A DNA stretch of 64,000 bases from Proteles cristata cristata (lineage: Eukaryota; Chordata; Mammalia; Carnivora; Hyaenidae): positions 682,001 through 746,000 of the forward strand of contig JAESUZ010004792.1 in NCBI GenBank assembly GCA_017311185.1, given 5' to 3'. Position numbers and translations under genes: made by a program. Shown piece after piece: positions 46,258 through 57,554 of this stretch. Below the pieces are notes generated by a model. The model was not told the origin of the DNA. It searched no databases and saw only the letters and a program-made list of their open reading frames with translations. Positions within the stretch are counted from its first letter, which is position 1. Every line of letters starts with the position of its first letter.

Positions 46258-47252
46258 GGCACAATATTTAAATGTTTTTTTTTTTATTTTTAAATGGCAG
46301 TTCTCACACCAATGGCTAAGCTCTCCAGTTACCAATCCCAGGTCCAAGACTGGAGAAAGCATTCATTTGCTGTCAATGCCCTCCATCCCATCTTCATCTT
46401 TCCCACTATGCACACTATGGACCATCCCCATTCACAAGGCTCTCCTCAAGGATATCTTGGAGATCATCTGGCTTGTGGTTCTCAAATATCAGATGAAGAA
46501 ATGGCTCAGAGTAATACAAATGACCTTTCCAGGGTCTGCTCGCTTTCTACAGGCATGGTTAAAGTCAAAATCTTTTCATAAGAAAATGTGTCATCTGCTC
46601 CTAACCTTTCTTACCCAAAATCATGGAGTCATGAAGAGCTGGCTTGAAAATATTCCTTCCAAGTACGTCTTTCAAATGCACTCTACCTGGATTGCTTTTC
46701 TTTTTCTGCAAGCCTCCCTGTCCTGCCACCACTTTGCTGTCACTGCCACTTTGCTCCATTAATCACTCTACCATTTCCAAAAGCCCCTTCCCAACACAAT
46801 TAAGGAATCTAGAATTAAACATTTTGTTGGTTTGGGGCTTGCAATACCAATCTGTCCCAGGAGAAATCAGTCTCCAATCAGGGGCACCACAGAGAACTCA
46901 GAGCAGCTGTGCTTCCTAAGGCTGGTGGTGGCTGCCACTGTGTGCACTGATCTGTAGGGATTTCCAAGTCTCCCCGAACAGCTCATGAATTTTATAAACT
47001 AACCCCAGTGTAACCAAACCATTAAACTGCAAATTTAGAATTTGTCAACAAAGACCTAGAGGAAGCTAATGCAGCTTTGCATCATTGACAGCCTCTCCAT
47101 AACAGCCCTAGCACAGGCCTGGAAGAGCCAGCTGAAAGCCCCAGTCCTGGCTCTCAGAACCCAGAAATAGATGGGGAGCATTCTGGCCAGTCAACAGCCC
47201 CATCCATCTGACCCAAGGGAGGCTCAGAATCCTGGACCAAATACAGGATGCA
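46258..47252. other. Single-copy intergenic sequence
   Basis: No gene supported. A 172-codon frame (46244-46762) has no domain and begins in the SINE tail. Confidence 0.5.
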
Positions 47253-47267
47253 GAAAATTACATTCAG

Positions 47268-47495
47268 GGGCACCTGGGTGGCTCAATCGGTTAAACGTCC
47301 AACTTCAGCTCAGGTCATGATCTCATGGTTCATGGGTTCGAGCCCCATGTCGGGCTCTGTGCTGACAGCTAGCTCAGAGCCTGGAGCCTGTCTTTGGATT
47401 CTTCATCTCTCTCTCTCTGACCCTCCCCTGCTCATGCTCTCTCTCTCTCTGACTCTCAAAACTAAATAAAAAACATTAAAAAGTTTTTTAAAAAA
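47268..47495 (+). mobile_element. CAN-SINE, full length
   Basis: Archetypal copy: head 'gggcacctgggtggctcaat' with A-box, B-box 'ggttcgagccc' at 47335-47345, 'gagcctggagcctgtctttg', CT-rich part and AAATAAA tail. The 15-bp target-site duplication is 'gaaaattacattcag' (47253-47267) and 'gaaaattacgttcag' (47496-47510), one mismatch. Confidence 0.97.
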
Positions 47496-47539
47496 GAAAA
47501 TTACGTTCAGTGCAGAATCTCCTCAGGCTTCTGTCTTCT

Positions 47540-48095
47540 CAAGTCTCAGTTCTGCAAAGGCCTACTAACTAGTCCTCACATCTCTCCCTTTATTCTCATC
47601 AGATCATTCTCCAGATTTGACAATCCCATTCACAGTTGGCTATGTTCACTATAAATTCCAAATTCCTTCTCACGGCAAGTGTCTCCTATGATCAGGGTCT
47701 GCCTGCCGACCAAGTGCTTCGCCAACCCCAGATCCCCACATCCCTGAGCCACACTGAACCTTCTCCAACTGCTCACAGCCTTGTGCTGTCACACCTCTGT
47801 TTTTCTGCCACCTGCAGCAGTGCATTGCCCTCTGTTCATCTCCACACAACTACATATTCGACTGATTCCAGTCCACCTTTTAAGATCTAAATCAAGTATC
47901 TCCCTAAGAAGTCTCTTATGATCCCAGAGTCCATCTTTTATCTTACTGTCTTACATTGGAATTTTCTGCTTTGTGTCTACGTCTATCTAGACTATGCATC
48001 CCTTGGTGGCATGGCCTTATTCAATGTGGGATTCCAAGAACCTAACATCATACCTGCTGAGTAATTGGCACTAAATAAGTATTTGCTGAAATTTA
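47540..48095 (+). repeat. L2 LINE 3' region
   Basis: 'ttctcacggcaagtgtctcc', 'tgtttttctgccacctgcag', 'ccaccttttaagatctaaat', 'caagtatctccctaagaagt' and the terminal 'taattggcactaaataagta' plus TTTGCTGAA. The C-rich coding end and terminus of L2 are readable in order. Confidence 0.75.
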
Positions 48096-48345
48096 GTATA
48101 GTGGTTAATAGTTCTAGAGTCAGACATATTTAGGTACATGACAGACATGTTTAGGTACAAACTTCACTTCTGCCCCTTGCCTTGGGCAAGTTACTTAACC
48201 CTTGAGCTTCAGTTTCCTCATCCCTGAAATGGTGATAACAGCATGAATTTCACAAATTGCTGTAAGGTTAAATAAGCTCATATAGGTAACACGCTTAGCA
48301 GACAGAAAGTACTCAGCAAATATAATTCTATTTTTACCATGCTCA
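48096..48345 (+). repeat. MIR SINE, near complete
   Basis: 'agtatagtggttaatagttc', 'gagtcagacatatttaggta', 'ctgccccttgccttgggcaa', 'gttacttaacccttgagctt', 'cagtttcctcatccctgaaa' and 'ttgctgtaaggttaaataag'. It contains a short internal duplication: 'tttaggtacatgacagacat' is followed by a second 'gtttaggtac'. Confidence 0.92.
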
Positions 48346-48349
48346 GTTC

Positions 48350-48535
48350 CATCCTGGCTGTGAAATCTTAACTGAATTTCTTGCCCTTCTCCAAGTCTTA
48401 TTTTATGCATCTCCAAAATGTGAATAATAATAGCTTTCAACAAATAGGATTATTATCTGGATAAAATGTCATAATCCCTGAAAAAATACCTAGCAAAACC
48501 CCTGGCACACAGTAGGAGCTGATAGTGAATACGTT
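48350..48535 (+). repeat. MIR SINE, second copy
   Basis: 'aactgaatttcttgcccttc', 'tccaagtcttattttatgca', 'tctccaaaatgtgaataata' and 'aaacccctggcacacagtag'. Confidence 0.75.
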
Positions 48536-49127
48536 GTAGAACTCTGAAAGGGCCTGAGAGCTCCCACATCCATGCCTCATTTGTTGGAGTTGATCCATAT
48601 CTTAGAAAGAAAGAATTCAAGGCGGAAACAAGAGCCAAACTGTAAAGGGAATTTCTTGCAGGCTCTCATAACAGCTGAGAGGCATTTGCTACTTGTCACC
48701 CCCCAATCCTACCAGCACGTATTCTCTTCCCCCAGACAAACCAGGGCTTCTTAAATTTATTTAGATCAAATGACAAGTTGCTTACAAGAGGGAAGGAATA
48801 AAGCAACTGATAGGCGTCACCCAAAAAGTTGAGAGAGTGTGCAAAGAGGACCGTGACCCACCGATTCCAATTGTCGATGGCTGTGTCCTAAATCCAAAAC
48901 ATCTTCTCCATTTCTCTTGGTGGAGCCCAGAAGAGTTCCTCATTAAGCTAATGAGCCACTAATTCACTTCCAGGTGAAGGGGGTACCCACAGCGCTACCT
49001 CATTTTCCTTGTCTTGAGGATCATTAAAATGAAGGGTGGCAGGCTCTTTGGACAGAGTCAGTACTGATAGCCTGCCAGCTGCCAGCTGGTGGGAGGGCAG
49101 GGGGAGTTGGCAGAGGTAGAAGATCCT
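48536..49127. other. Single-copy intergenic sequence
   Basis: No gene or repeat recognised. Confidence 0.5.
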
Positions 49128-49216
49128 TGGGAGAAAGAGGAAAAGAGAGACAGAAAGAGCGAGACAGAGCGGCAAAGACAGAGACAGAGATAGAGACAGA
49201 GGGACCAAGAAAGAAG
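49128..49216 (+). repeat. GA-rich low-complexity tract
   Basis: Purine-rich with GACA/GAGA units ('gagacagagatagagacaga'). Minus-strand Leu/Ser-rich frames over it are artefacts. Confidence 0.9.
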
Positions 49217-49479
49217 GCTGAGGATGCAGAATTTTCACTGACATGGTGCAAGGGTTGAGCAGACTCGGGCATAGCACACAAGAATTTCATAACAGGAATA
49301 GAAAGTGTTCATCTTGCTGCCCCCAAATAACCTTGACTAGCTACCTAGTTGAACAAATGTCCCTAGGAAGCCTGCATAAGCAAGACGAGCTTAATTCCAA
49401 AGCCTTCAAGAAGGAGCTTTCCTATTACTGGTACCCCAATACATGCCTTCCTTTCATTCCCCTTACCAGTATTCTTTCT

Positions 49480-49770
49480 GGAGATGTTCAAGTATGTAAC
49501 ATACTTACTCCTTTTATTCACATATCATTTATCATGAGCACTTCTCTTATCACTAGTAGTTTTCAGAAATATTTTAATAAGAACATAACATTTCATTTAA
49601 TGGTTAGGTTATGGATGACATCTCACTTCTTATTGGGATCTTTCTATCTTTTACCTATTTGTACTGTTTGTGAGGCGATAAACATTCTCATCGACAAATC
49701 TTGCACACGCTTTATTTTCCTAGGATATATCCTCAAAAACAGAATCAACAACATGGAATTTTAGAACCTT
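49480..49770 (-). mobile_element. Old L1-like antisense fragment
   Basis: 'tttgtgaggcgataaacatt', 'ttttcctaggatatatcctc' and 'aaaaacagaatcaacaacat' resemble the antisense L1M C-terminal region ('ataaacattcttg', 'taggataaattc'). Diverged; low to medium certainty. Confidence 0.45.
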
Positions 49771-49889
49771 CCTGATCCCTATCTTTGTTTCATAAACTCA
49801 AATGAGCTGTGGCTGTTGCACTGCAAACGGCCTACCACCATGCAGAAAATCTAGTTTTTAATTGTGCATTGCTCCACACTATTTCTTCA

Positions 49890-50010
49890 ACCTTGAGCAG
49901 TTTTCTCATCTTCTATGCTGTACAGTTTCCTTCTCTGTAAAATGGAGGTCTCAGTACCTGCCCTGCTGAGGTTTTGAGAAAATTAAATCAATTAAAAGAG
50001 AAAATATACA
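49890..50010 (+). repeat. MIR fragment
   Basis: 'agcagttttctcatcttcta', 'gtttccttctctgtaaaatg' and 'ctgctgaggttttgagaaaa' follow the MIR 3' half. Confidence 0.7.
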
Positions 50011-50306
50011 GGATCACTATCCCAACAATAGAATCAAAGAGAAAAAAAACTGACAAAATATGATATTCATTCTTGACTTAAAAAAGTTATTCAAAAAGTA
50101 GGAAGACAAGGAAACTTCCTTTCCTTTAATGCAATAAGAAATAGTACCAGATAAAATAGTAAATAAAACTAATAGTAAAGTCAAACTAATACTAGAATGG
50201 TGATATCAGAAGACTTCTTACCGAAGTAAAGCAGCTCGCTTTCAACAATGCTAAACAGTATTACAGTGGGGGTTTTACACAGTGCAATAAGAAAAAATAC
50301 TGGAGG

Positions 50307-50513
50307 CTCAGTCTGCTAAGCATCTGACCCTTGATTTTGGCTCAGGTCATAATCTCATGGTGGTTCATGAGTGTGAGCCCCACATTAGGCTTTGCACTGA
50401 CAGTGTGGCGCCTTCTTGGCATTCTGTCTCTCTCCCTCTCTTTCTGTCCCTCCCCTGCTCATACACTCCCTTTCTCTCTCAAAATAAATAAACAAATGTT
50501 TAAAAAGATTTTT
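50307..50513 (+). mobile_element. CAN-SINE, 5'-truncated at the A-box
   Basis: Begins directly with 'ctcagtctgctaagcatctg', lacking the ~15-base head. The rest is normal ('gtgagccccacattaggctt', CT-rich part, AAATAAATAAACAAATG). The perfect 13-bp target-site duplication 'aaaatactggagg' at 50294-50306 and 50514-50526 shows the truncation happened at insertion. Confidence 0.94.
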
Positions 50514-50656
50514 AAAATACTGGAGGAAAGAAAACTGTCATTATGTGTTAAATATACAACTGTATGCCTTGGAAAGTCCGCAAAAATAAATTTTAAAACT
50601 GTAAGAACTGATTGACAACAGTTCACCAAACAATCTGAATACTCCACAAAATCACG

Positions 50657-50865
50657 TTTTTAAAAAATGTTTTATTTCTGAGAGAGAGAGAGACAGCATC
50701 AGCAGGGGAGGGTCAGAGAAGGGGAGATACAGAATCTGAAACAGGCTTCAGGCTCTGAGCCAGCTGTCAGCACAGAGCCCAATGTGGGGCTCGAACCCAC
50801 AAACCATGAGATCATGACCTGAGCTGAGATTGGATGCCCAACCAACTGAACCTCCTGGGTGCCCC
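50657..50865 (-). mobile_element. CAN-SINE, antisense
   Basis: 'gagagacagcatcagcaggg', 'cagcacagagcccaatgtgg', 'ggctcgaacccacaaaccat' and 'gaacctcctgggtgcccc'. Flanks 'cacgtttttaaaa' and 'tacattttaaaaa' may be a diverged target-site duplication. Confidence 0.94.
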
Positions 50866-51659
50866 ATACATTTTAAAAATTATAATAGAAATAGCCATAT
50901 TAATAACAGGAAAAGAATCCATGAAATGCTTATGATCAAGCCTCATATGAAATGTGTCAGATGTATATGAACCAAACTATTCAGCTTTACTGAAGAAAAC
51001 AAAGACCTGGAGAGGTAGACAGGCATACCATGCTCATTGTCTTAAATAGTCTTCCTAAATTATTCTATAAACACAATAATAAATTCAGTCACATCAAAAA
51101 TGTCCCTAAATTTTTATGAAAGTTATAAGCTGCTTAAAAAATTGTATATATGATAAAAGTATAAAAGATGCTAATAAAATATTGAAAATGAAGAACAATA
51201 AGTGGATTTATCTGGCATGACATACATTTTATAAAGCTATAGCAATTAAAATAATATGAACATTCCACAAAAATATGCAAATTTTTATATATATATAAAT
51301 TTTTATATATATATATAAATATATTTTTATAAATAAATATATGTGGAACTTACATCCACATGAGAATTTAGCATATGATAAAAGTTACATACCAAGTTAG
51401 TGAGGAAAGCATGGATTTTTAATAGTGTTAAAACCACTGACTATCAATGAGAAAGTATTTAAGTTACATCTGTAGTTGAAACATACAGAAAAACAAATTC
51501 TGATAGATTATAAAAGCTAAATTTAGAAAACAAGTAATATGAATGTTAGAAATATGGATAATATGTTTCCAATCATGCAGTAAGACTCCACCTCCCTGTA
51601 GAAATGCAGATGCAAAGAACTAAGTTAATTGGTGTCCCCAGTGGTAGACCCTTATTATC
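50866..51659. other. AT-rich intergenic sequence with a (TA)n patch
   Basis: No gene. Contains an AT-only palindromic microsatellite at about 51277-51350. Part may be old L1 (51190-51420), but I cannot place it. Confidence 0.5.
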
Positions 51660-51930
51660 ATTGATCTATTCAGGTGTTTTCTTATGTTTTCCCTGCTTTT
51701 TTTCCAGATCAGCACTCCAATTCCTCCATTCCTCACAGGCACCCACTCTAATGATCATGCATGACATTTGTTTATATTAGTGGAATAAATGTGCACAAAT
51801 AGTACTGGGCTATCGATCCTGTTCTGTCCTACATTCTGCTCTCCACTCCATGTTATTATGTATGGTTCCTTAATACCCATCACATTTGGCCAATCCCTTC
51901 ATCTAGAGCTTAATATTTAGGTTGTTTTTA

Positions 51931-53242
51931 GCCTCTTTAACAGATGGTGCTGGGAGAAGTGGACAGCAACATGCAGAATAATGAAACTAGATCATTTTCT
52001 CACACCATACACAAAAACAAACGCAAAATGGATAAAGGACCTGACTGTGAGACAGGAAACCATCAAAACCCTAGAAAAGAAAGCAAGAAGCAACCTCCTT
52101 GACCTCTGCAGCAGCAATTTCTTACTTGACACATTCCCAAAAACAAAAGAATCAAGAGCAAAAATAAACTATTGGGACCTCACCAAGATAAATAGCTTCT
52201 GCACAGCAAAGGAAACAATCCATAAAACTAATAGACAACCAACAGAATGGGAAAAGATAGTTGCAAATGACTTATCAGATGAAGGGTTAATATCCAAAAT
52301 CTATAAGGAACTCACCAAACTCCACACCCAAAAAACAAACAACCCAGTGAAGAAATGGGCAGAAGATATGAACAGACACTTCTCCAAAGAAGACATCCAG
52401 ATGGCCAACAGACACATGAAATGATGCTCAGCATCCCTCCTCATCAGGAAAATACAAATCAAAATCACACTTAGATACCACCTCACACCAGCCAGAGTGG
52501 CTAAAATGAGCAAATCAGAGGACTCTAGATGCTGGCGAGGATGTGGAGAAACGGGCACCCTCCTACACTGTGGGTGGGAATGTAAACTGGTGCAGCCCGT
52601 CTAGAAAACAGTGTGGAGGCTCTTCAAAAAATTAACACTAGAACTCCCCTATGACCCAGCATTAGCACTGCTAGGAATTTACCCAAGGGATATAGGAGTG
52701 CAGGCATAGGTGCACATGTTCTCCAATGTTCATAGCAGCACTCTCAACAATAGCCAAAACATGGAGACAGCCTAAGTGTCTATCAACAGATGAATGAATC
52801 AAGAAGATGTGGTTTATCTATACAATGGAATACTACATGGCAATGAGAAAGAAGGAAATCTGGCCATGTGTAGCAACATGGATGGACCTTGAGGGTGTTA
52901 TGTTGAATGAAATAAGTCAGGCAGAGAAAGACAAATACCATATGTTTGCACGTATAGGATGATTAGGAGGAACTTAACAGAGGACCATGGGGGAGAAAAA
53001 AGGGGGAAAAATAGTGGGGGAGAGGGAGAGAGGCAAACCATGAGAGACTCTTGAATGCTGAGAACAAACTGAGGACTGATGGGAGCGGGGGAGGGGGGAG
53101 ATGGGCATGGAGGAGGGCACTTGGGGGGATGAGCACTGGGTGTTATATGGAAACCAACTTGACAATAAATTATTTGTTAAAAAAAAAAAACAAAGATCTC
53201 AAATAAAAAACTTAAAAAAAATAAAACAAAACAAAAAAAACC
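51931..53242 (+). mobile_element. Young 5'-truncated L1 LINE
   Basis: 1.31-kb L1 3' end: ORF2 C-terminus, 3' UTR ('gagaggcaaaccatgagaga', 'gagaacaaactgaggactga'), then a complex A-rich tail (53180-53242) with interspersed AATAAA signals. Flanked by a perfect 16-bp target-site duplication 'atttaggttgttttta' (51915-51930 and 53243-53258). Confidence 0.97.
51981..52424 (+). pseudogene. L1 ORF2 C-terminal fragment (147 codons)
   Basis: Open frame inside the truncated L1, with the '[19 protein letters not shown]' block, ending at a stop where closely related copies read on. The Cys-rich C-X3-C-X7-H-X4-C segment is present downstream in another frame (about 52527-52585). It lacks EN and RT catalytic domains and cannot act alone. 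Confidence 0.9.
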
Positions 53243-53815
53243 ATTTAGGTTGTTTTTAACTCTCTGCTACCACAAAGAAGCCTGCACTTTCATGGATTCA
53301 TATGAGAGATTCTCTTGGGTACACACCAAGGACAGAGAACACCAAGTTCAAGACAATGACTAGAATGGCTGAGGCAGATTAGCAGACTAGTCCTAGTGGT
53401 AATGCAGAGTCTTCCCATTTCCTAACATCCTTGGCAACATTTTGTATTATTTAACTTTTATATGTTTGCTAATTTAACAGGTGTAACTTTGATCTCAAGG
53501 CTGCTTCTATTTGCATTTCTCTCTTAGTAATATTAAGCATCTCTTTACTGACATTGCAAGCTATTGAGATTCCCCTTTCTGTCAATTGTCATTCATACTT
53601 TATTATTATTATTGTTATTATTATTATTATGTTTTTTATACTTTTCTTAGTTGACTTGTAGAAACTCCTTGTATGAATTATATATTAATCTCTTATTTAT
53701 TTTATTTTGCAACTATCTATCAAATTTTCACCCTTCTGTTTAACTTATCTATAGTTTCCTCATTGATCAGAAATCTTTAATTTTTGTGATCAAAGATCTA
53801 GTTTCTTACACTAGA

Positions 53816-53992
53816 TAAAAAAAAAATGGCCACAGAGGAAAGATGATCAATACTGCTACAAACAAATATCTATGCAACCAAAGACAACCTTTACAAAGCT
53901 GCAAACAGGAAAATACAGATGTCTAATAAACATGTGAAAAGATATAAATTAAATCAAGGAGATAGCATTTGAGTCTTTGCTGACTCACACAT

Positions 53993-54038
<46 letters not shown>

Positions 54039-54460
54039 CAAAGCAACAGGGTGATATGGATTCTTGTACAGTATTGGTAAAAGTGTAAACTGTTAATTCT
54101 TTCTGAAGGGGAGTTAGATGGTATCTAATAAAATATAATATGTGGGTAACCCTCTACCCAGACATAGATTTTATGGGTCAGTGTTTACAGAACCATTGTT
54201 TGTAACACAAATAATTATCAATAAAGAAAAAACAAGCCATGATAATACAAACTATAAAACAATTTGAATAAATTACAGTAAAATAGCCATTTTACATGCA
54301 GTGACTTGAGATAGTCTTATTGACCTTTTTATTATAAAAAAACAAAAAACAAACTGTAAAATATGCACAAGAATAAGTGCATGTTACCAGATGAGTTAAA
54401 CAAAGAGAAAAACTCACAAAACACAACTATATATACAAATGCTATATAAATACACAAGCA
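53816..54460 (+). mobile_element. Old L1-like sense fragment with (CA)n
   Basis: 'acagatgtctaataaacatg', 'tattggtaaaagtgtaaact', 'ataatatgtgggtaaccctc' and 'cagaaccattgtttgtaaca' track the sense L1 C-terminal/3' region. A (CA)n run (53996-54037) interrupts it. Confidence 0.55.
53996..54037 (+). repeat. (CA)n microsatellite
   Basis: About 20 CA units following 'cacacatgcg'. Confidence 0.98.
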
Positions 54461-54868
54461 AAGTTTTGGAAGAATCCACACCAAAACTCAAAACTTTCCT
54501 CTGGTATGAACAGTGAATTTGAGAAGATGCCAATGAAGACTTTTTGTTTGATTTTTTTCTTTACAATAAAAATAGTTTCATATTCTACTTATATGAATAA
54601 AATAAGTTATTTTTAACAAAATTAAATGAGATCATTAAGAGCAAGCCCTTTATGAGCTTAAAAATACCGCACAATGGCTAAGTATAATTAAAGAAAGATA
54701 TAATATAGAACAAGATTTAATCAAATTATAAGTACTTTCTGACATTAAAACTCACTTAGTATAATTGCTGTCTAACTTACCTCTGGGTTTTGTAGCCAAG
54801 GCCAAAGCAAAAAATTGGAGAACAATGTTCATTCAGTTTGAATTCTAAGATCCAAAACTTCTAGATCA
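54461..54868. other. AT-rich single-copy sequence
   Basis: No gene or repeat recognised. Confidence 0.5.
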
Positions 54869-54876
54869 CCCTAGCT

Positions 54877-55209
54877 CAGGGGTCAAGAAACCATTGCACA
54901 CATGTAAATCCAGCTCTCTGCCATTTTTCTATGTCCCAGAAGTTAGAAATGGTGTTTACATTTTTAAATAGTTGAAAAGAAACCAAAAGAAGGAAGATAT
55001 TTTTGCAACATGTGCAAAATACATAAATTCAAATTTTAGTGTCCACAAATAAACTTTTATTGGAAACATAACCATATCAATCCACTTACATAATGTCTAT
55101 GGCCACTTTGATGCTACAACAGTAAAGGAATAGTTACAACATTGTATGGCCAACAAAGACTACAATATTTACCATCTGACTCTTTACAGAAAAGCTTTGC
55201 TGATCCCCG
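54877..55209. mobile_element. hAT-type non-autonomous DNA transposon
   Basis: Starts 'caggggtcaagaaacc' and ends 'gctttgctgatccccgg', forming imperfect terminal inverted repeats. The inner sequence 'ataaacttttattggaaaca', 'taatgtctatggccactttg' and 'tttaccatctgactctttac' matches a common mammalian hAT-Charlie-like MITE. Candidate 8-bp target-site duplication 'ccctagct' (54869-54876) and 'ccccaggt' (55210-55217), two mismatches. Subfamily not named with confidence. Confidence 0.75.
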
Positions 55210-55217
55210 GCCCCAGG

Positions 55218-56189
55218 TTATCTTTCTGTGTTGGCATCTTACTTTTTGGTTTATGTCAAGTTTGGCATAAAAGCTTGCCATTCACATTTTCTCCCCACAC
55301 TGAAGAGGTCAAAGATTTTAAATAGCTATAATTTATAAATACTATAAATCTTCCTCAATGTTCACATTTCTTTCTCATTACTACCTGCTCAGTTTGCCTA
55401 TTCTGTGCTTCTTTTAACAGGGAAAAGAACTGTCTTCTGGAAGAAAGCATAACTGGGTATTTTGAATTTTATTTCTACTCTTCTCCAATTATCAACACGT
55501 TATAGTGTCTTACAATCCTGAGTGACTAACCCAAGGCCCAGTATACACACTGGAGGTGACAATTTGGCACCTGAGCTGATCCTGCTAGCAAAGAACCAGC
55601 TTTATAAATAGTCCTTCATTACTGGGTGTCATGGGACTTCAGAGGCCTGGTAAAACCTAGAAGGCCCCTGCTCAGAATAATGCAAGTGTGTGCACAAAGA
55701 CTTTGGACTAGACTTCTGAGGAGTTCAAAGAAACTCTGACACCCATCCTTAGGTCTCTGGTATCCATAGATCTGATTTTAAATCTCTAATTTATAGGCCT
55801 GCCTATAAAGGAATAGCAATTGTCTCCTTGCTTTTCTATAATTCCATAAATCTTGAGTCCCCAGCTTTGAGCACATAAAAGAAAAGTCACACACACCCAC
55901 AAGACATAAGGAGACTGAAAATCCTCTCAGTTCTATCTCCCACTAGCAAGTCAATCCCCTCTCCTGGCTCCTGCGTAGATGGTTTGGGAAATACTCATTA
56001 CCTTTAGTGTTTCACTTGCTATGTCAAAGAAGCAAAAGAGAAGAGTCCAGAGAATTGTGATAATCAGGTATAAATAAAACTGTCTAATAACAAACTGATT
56101 TAAAAGATTATGAAACAGTTATTTTTTTAAGGAAATTTTACTAGTGTGTCTATGTCATAAAACCATAGGACCAAGTAATAAAGGTTGTG
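55218..56189. other. Single-copy intergenic sequence
   Basis: No gene or repeat recognised. Confidence 0.5.
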
Positions 56190-56365
56190 AATCTATGAGA
56201 GTACACAGTGTGTCCCAACCTGCTGTGCATCAGCATCTGGGAACATACTGGGAAATCTCCCCCAGGAGATTACCTGATTTCCTGAAACCTCCTGGGGGAG
56301 ATTTCCTGAAATGCAGATATATGGTCCCAAACATACTGAATGAGAGTACCTGAGAGAGAAACAAA
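56190..56365 (-). mobile_element. MER5-like hAT MITE, antisense, carrying an inserted inverted repeat
   Basis: 'tgctgtgcatcagcatctgg', 'gaacatactgggaaat', then the inserted hairpin, then 'gaaatgcagatatatggtcc' and 'caaacatactgaatgagagt' follow the antisense MER5 pattern. The normal junction 'gggaac...gaaatgcaga' is broken by about 55 extra bases. Confidence 0.6.
56251..56306. repeat. 18-bp perfect inverted repeat, 20-bp loop
   Basis: Arms 'ggaaatctcccccaggag' (56251-56268) and 'ctcctgggggagatttcc' (56289-56306) are exact reverse complements, separated by 20 bases. Not part of the MER5 consensus as I recall it. Confidence 0.97.
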
Positions 56366-56529
56366 CAGAGAATATACACATATACATCTCATATGCATAG
56401 ACATAGACATTTCTTAAAAAGATTCCCCAACAAGTCTCTAAAAAAGCACAAGCCTGTAGATATGCACAAAGAAACCACTGAATAAAAATATGCAGATATG
56501 AGTGGTTCAGTAAAAGGATTAGTGAACAA

Positions 56530-56690
56530 AGAGTTAAATAGCTTGAGTTCTAGCTCTGTTCCTGTCATGAATTTGCTGTGCAACTAGGGATATATCACTT
56601 CACTTCTTTGGGCCCCACTTTCTTCACTTGAAAAAGAAAACAGGAAAATAGATAAATAATATTCAAAGGCTTATAAATTTCCAAAATTGC
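56530..56690 (+). repeat. MIR SINE fragment
   Basis: 'gcttgagttctagctctgtt', 'gctgtgcaactagggatata', 'tcacttcacttctttgggcc' and 'ccactttcttcacttgaaaa' follow MIR order. Confidence 0.75.
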
Positions 56691-57554
56691 TTTACCTTTT
56701 ATCCAGCAACATCCAAAAGTACCACCTAATGGGAAGAATGAATCAATTATGAGAAAGTTCTAGAATAAACTAGTTACAAAACCTTGGATGGATACTCAGA
56801 TATAAACTGACTGCAGCACAGAGAAAGTGGGCTAATGAAACAAATATAGCACGATAGGCAGAGGCTTATCAGGCCCAAGAAGGAGTACTTTGAAGTGCCA
56901 CATGTAACAATATGGTGATACACCTAACCATAGAGCCCAAAAATGCATGAAACAAAAACTGATAGAACTGAAGAGAGAAACAGATGATTCAACAATAAAA
57001 ATTTCAATAATGTGTAGAACTAAGCAAAAGATTAGTGAAAAAAATAGAGAATTTTAACAGGACTATAAACCAACAGACATCTATAAAGTATTTCACCCAA
57101 CAACAGCAGAATATATATTCTTCTTGGGTACACATGGAGCATTCTTCAGAACAGACCATATGCTAGGTCATAAAATAAGCCCCAATAAATTTTTAAAAGA
57201 ATTGAACTAATGCAAAGTATGTTCTCAGATCACAATGGAATGACATTAGAAATCAATATTAAAACGAAACTTGGAAAATTCAAAAATATGTTGAAGTTAA
57301 ACAACACAATCCTGAATAACCAATAATCCAAAGAAGAAATCACATGGGAAATTAAAAAACGCTTTGATATGAATGAAAATGAAGACATGGCATCCTAAAA
57401 CTAAAGGGATATGGCATAAGCAGGGGTTATAAAGAAAAATATAGCTATAAATGTGTGTATTTTAAAAGAATAGCGATCTGGAATCAATAACTAAGTCTTC
57501 TCCCTTAAGAAACCAGAAAAAGAGGAGCAAATGAGACTCAAAGCAAGAAGAAAT

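Larger units (their letters stand above)
51660..53815 (-). mobile_element. Ancient L1-like antisense host, split by a younger L1
   Basis: Left part (51660-51930) and right part (53243-53815) read as one old antisense L1: 'ttcatctagagcttaatatt' leads into the insertion, and after it 'taacatccttggcaacattt', 'tctatttgcatttctctctt', 'gtagaaactccttgtatgaa' and 'aactatctatcaaattttca' occur in order. An (ATT)n patch lies at 53604-53632. Confidence 0.65.

Noticed and set aside
46244..46762. 172-codon plus-strand open frame
   Set aside because: Begins in a SINE tail and has no domain or motif.
47268..47345. tRNA gene-like A- and B-boxes
   Set aside because: They belong to the tRNA-derived head of a SINE with a target-site duplication; the cloverleaf is not maintained.
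49243..49764. 173-codon plus-strand open frame
   Set aside because: The second half overlaps an old antisense L1-like fragment; no conserved domain.
51277..51350. AT-only palindromic tract as a possible replication origin or matrix attachment site
   Set aside because: Simple (TA)n expansion explains it; there is no supporting structure.
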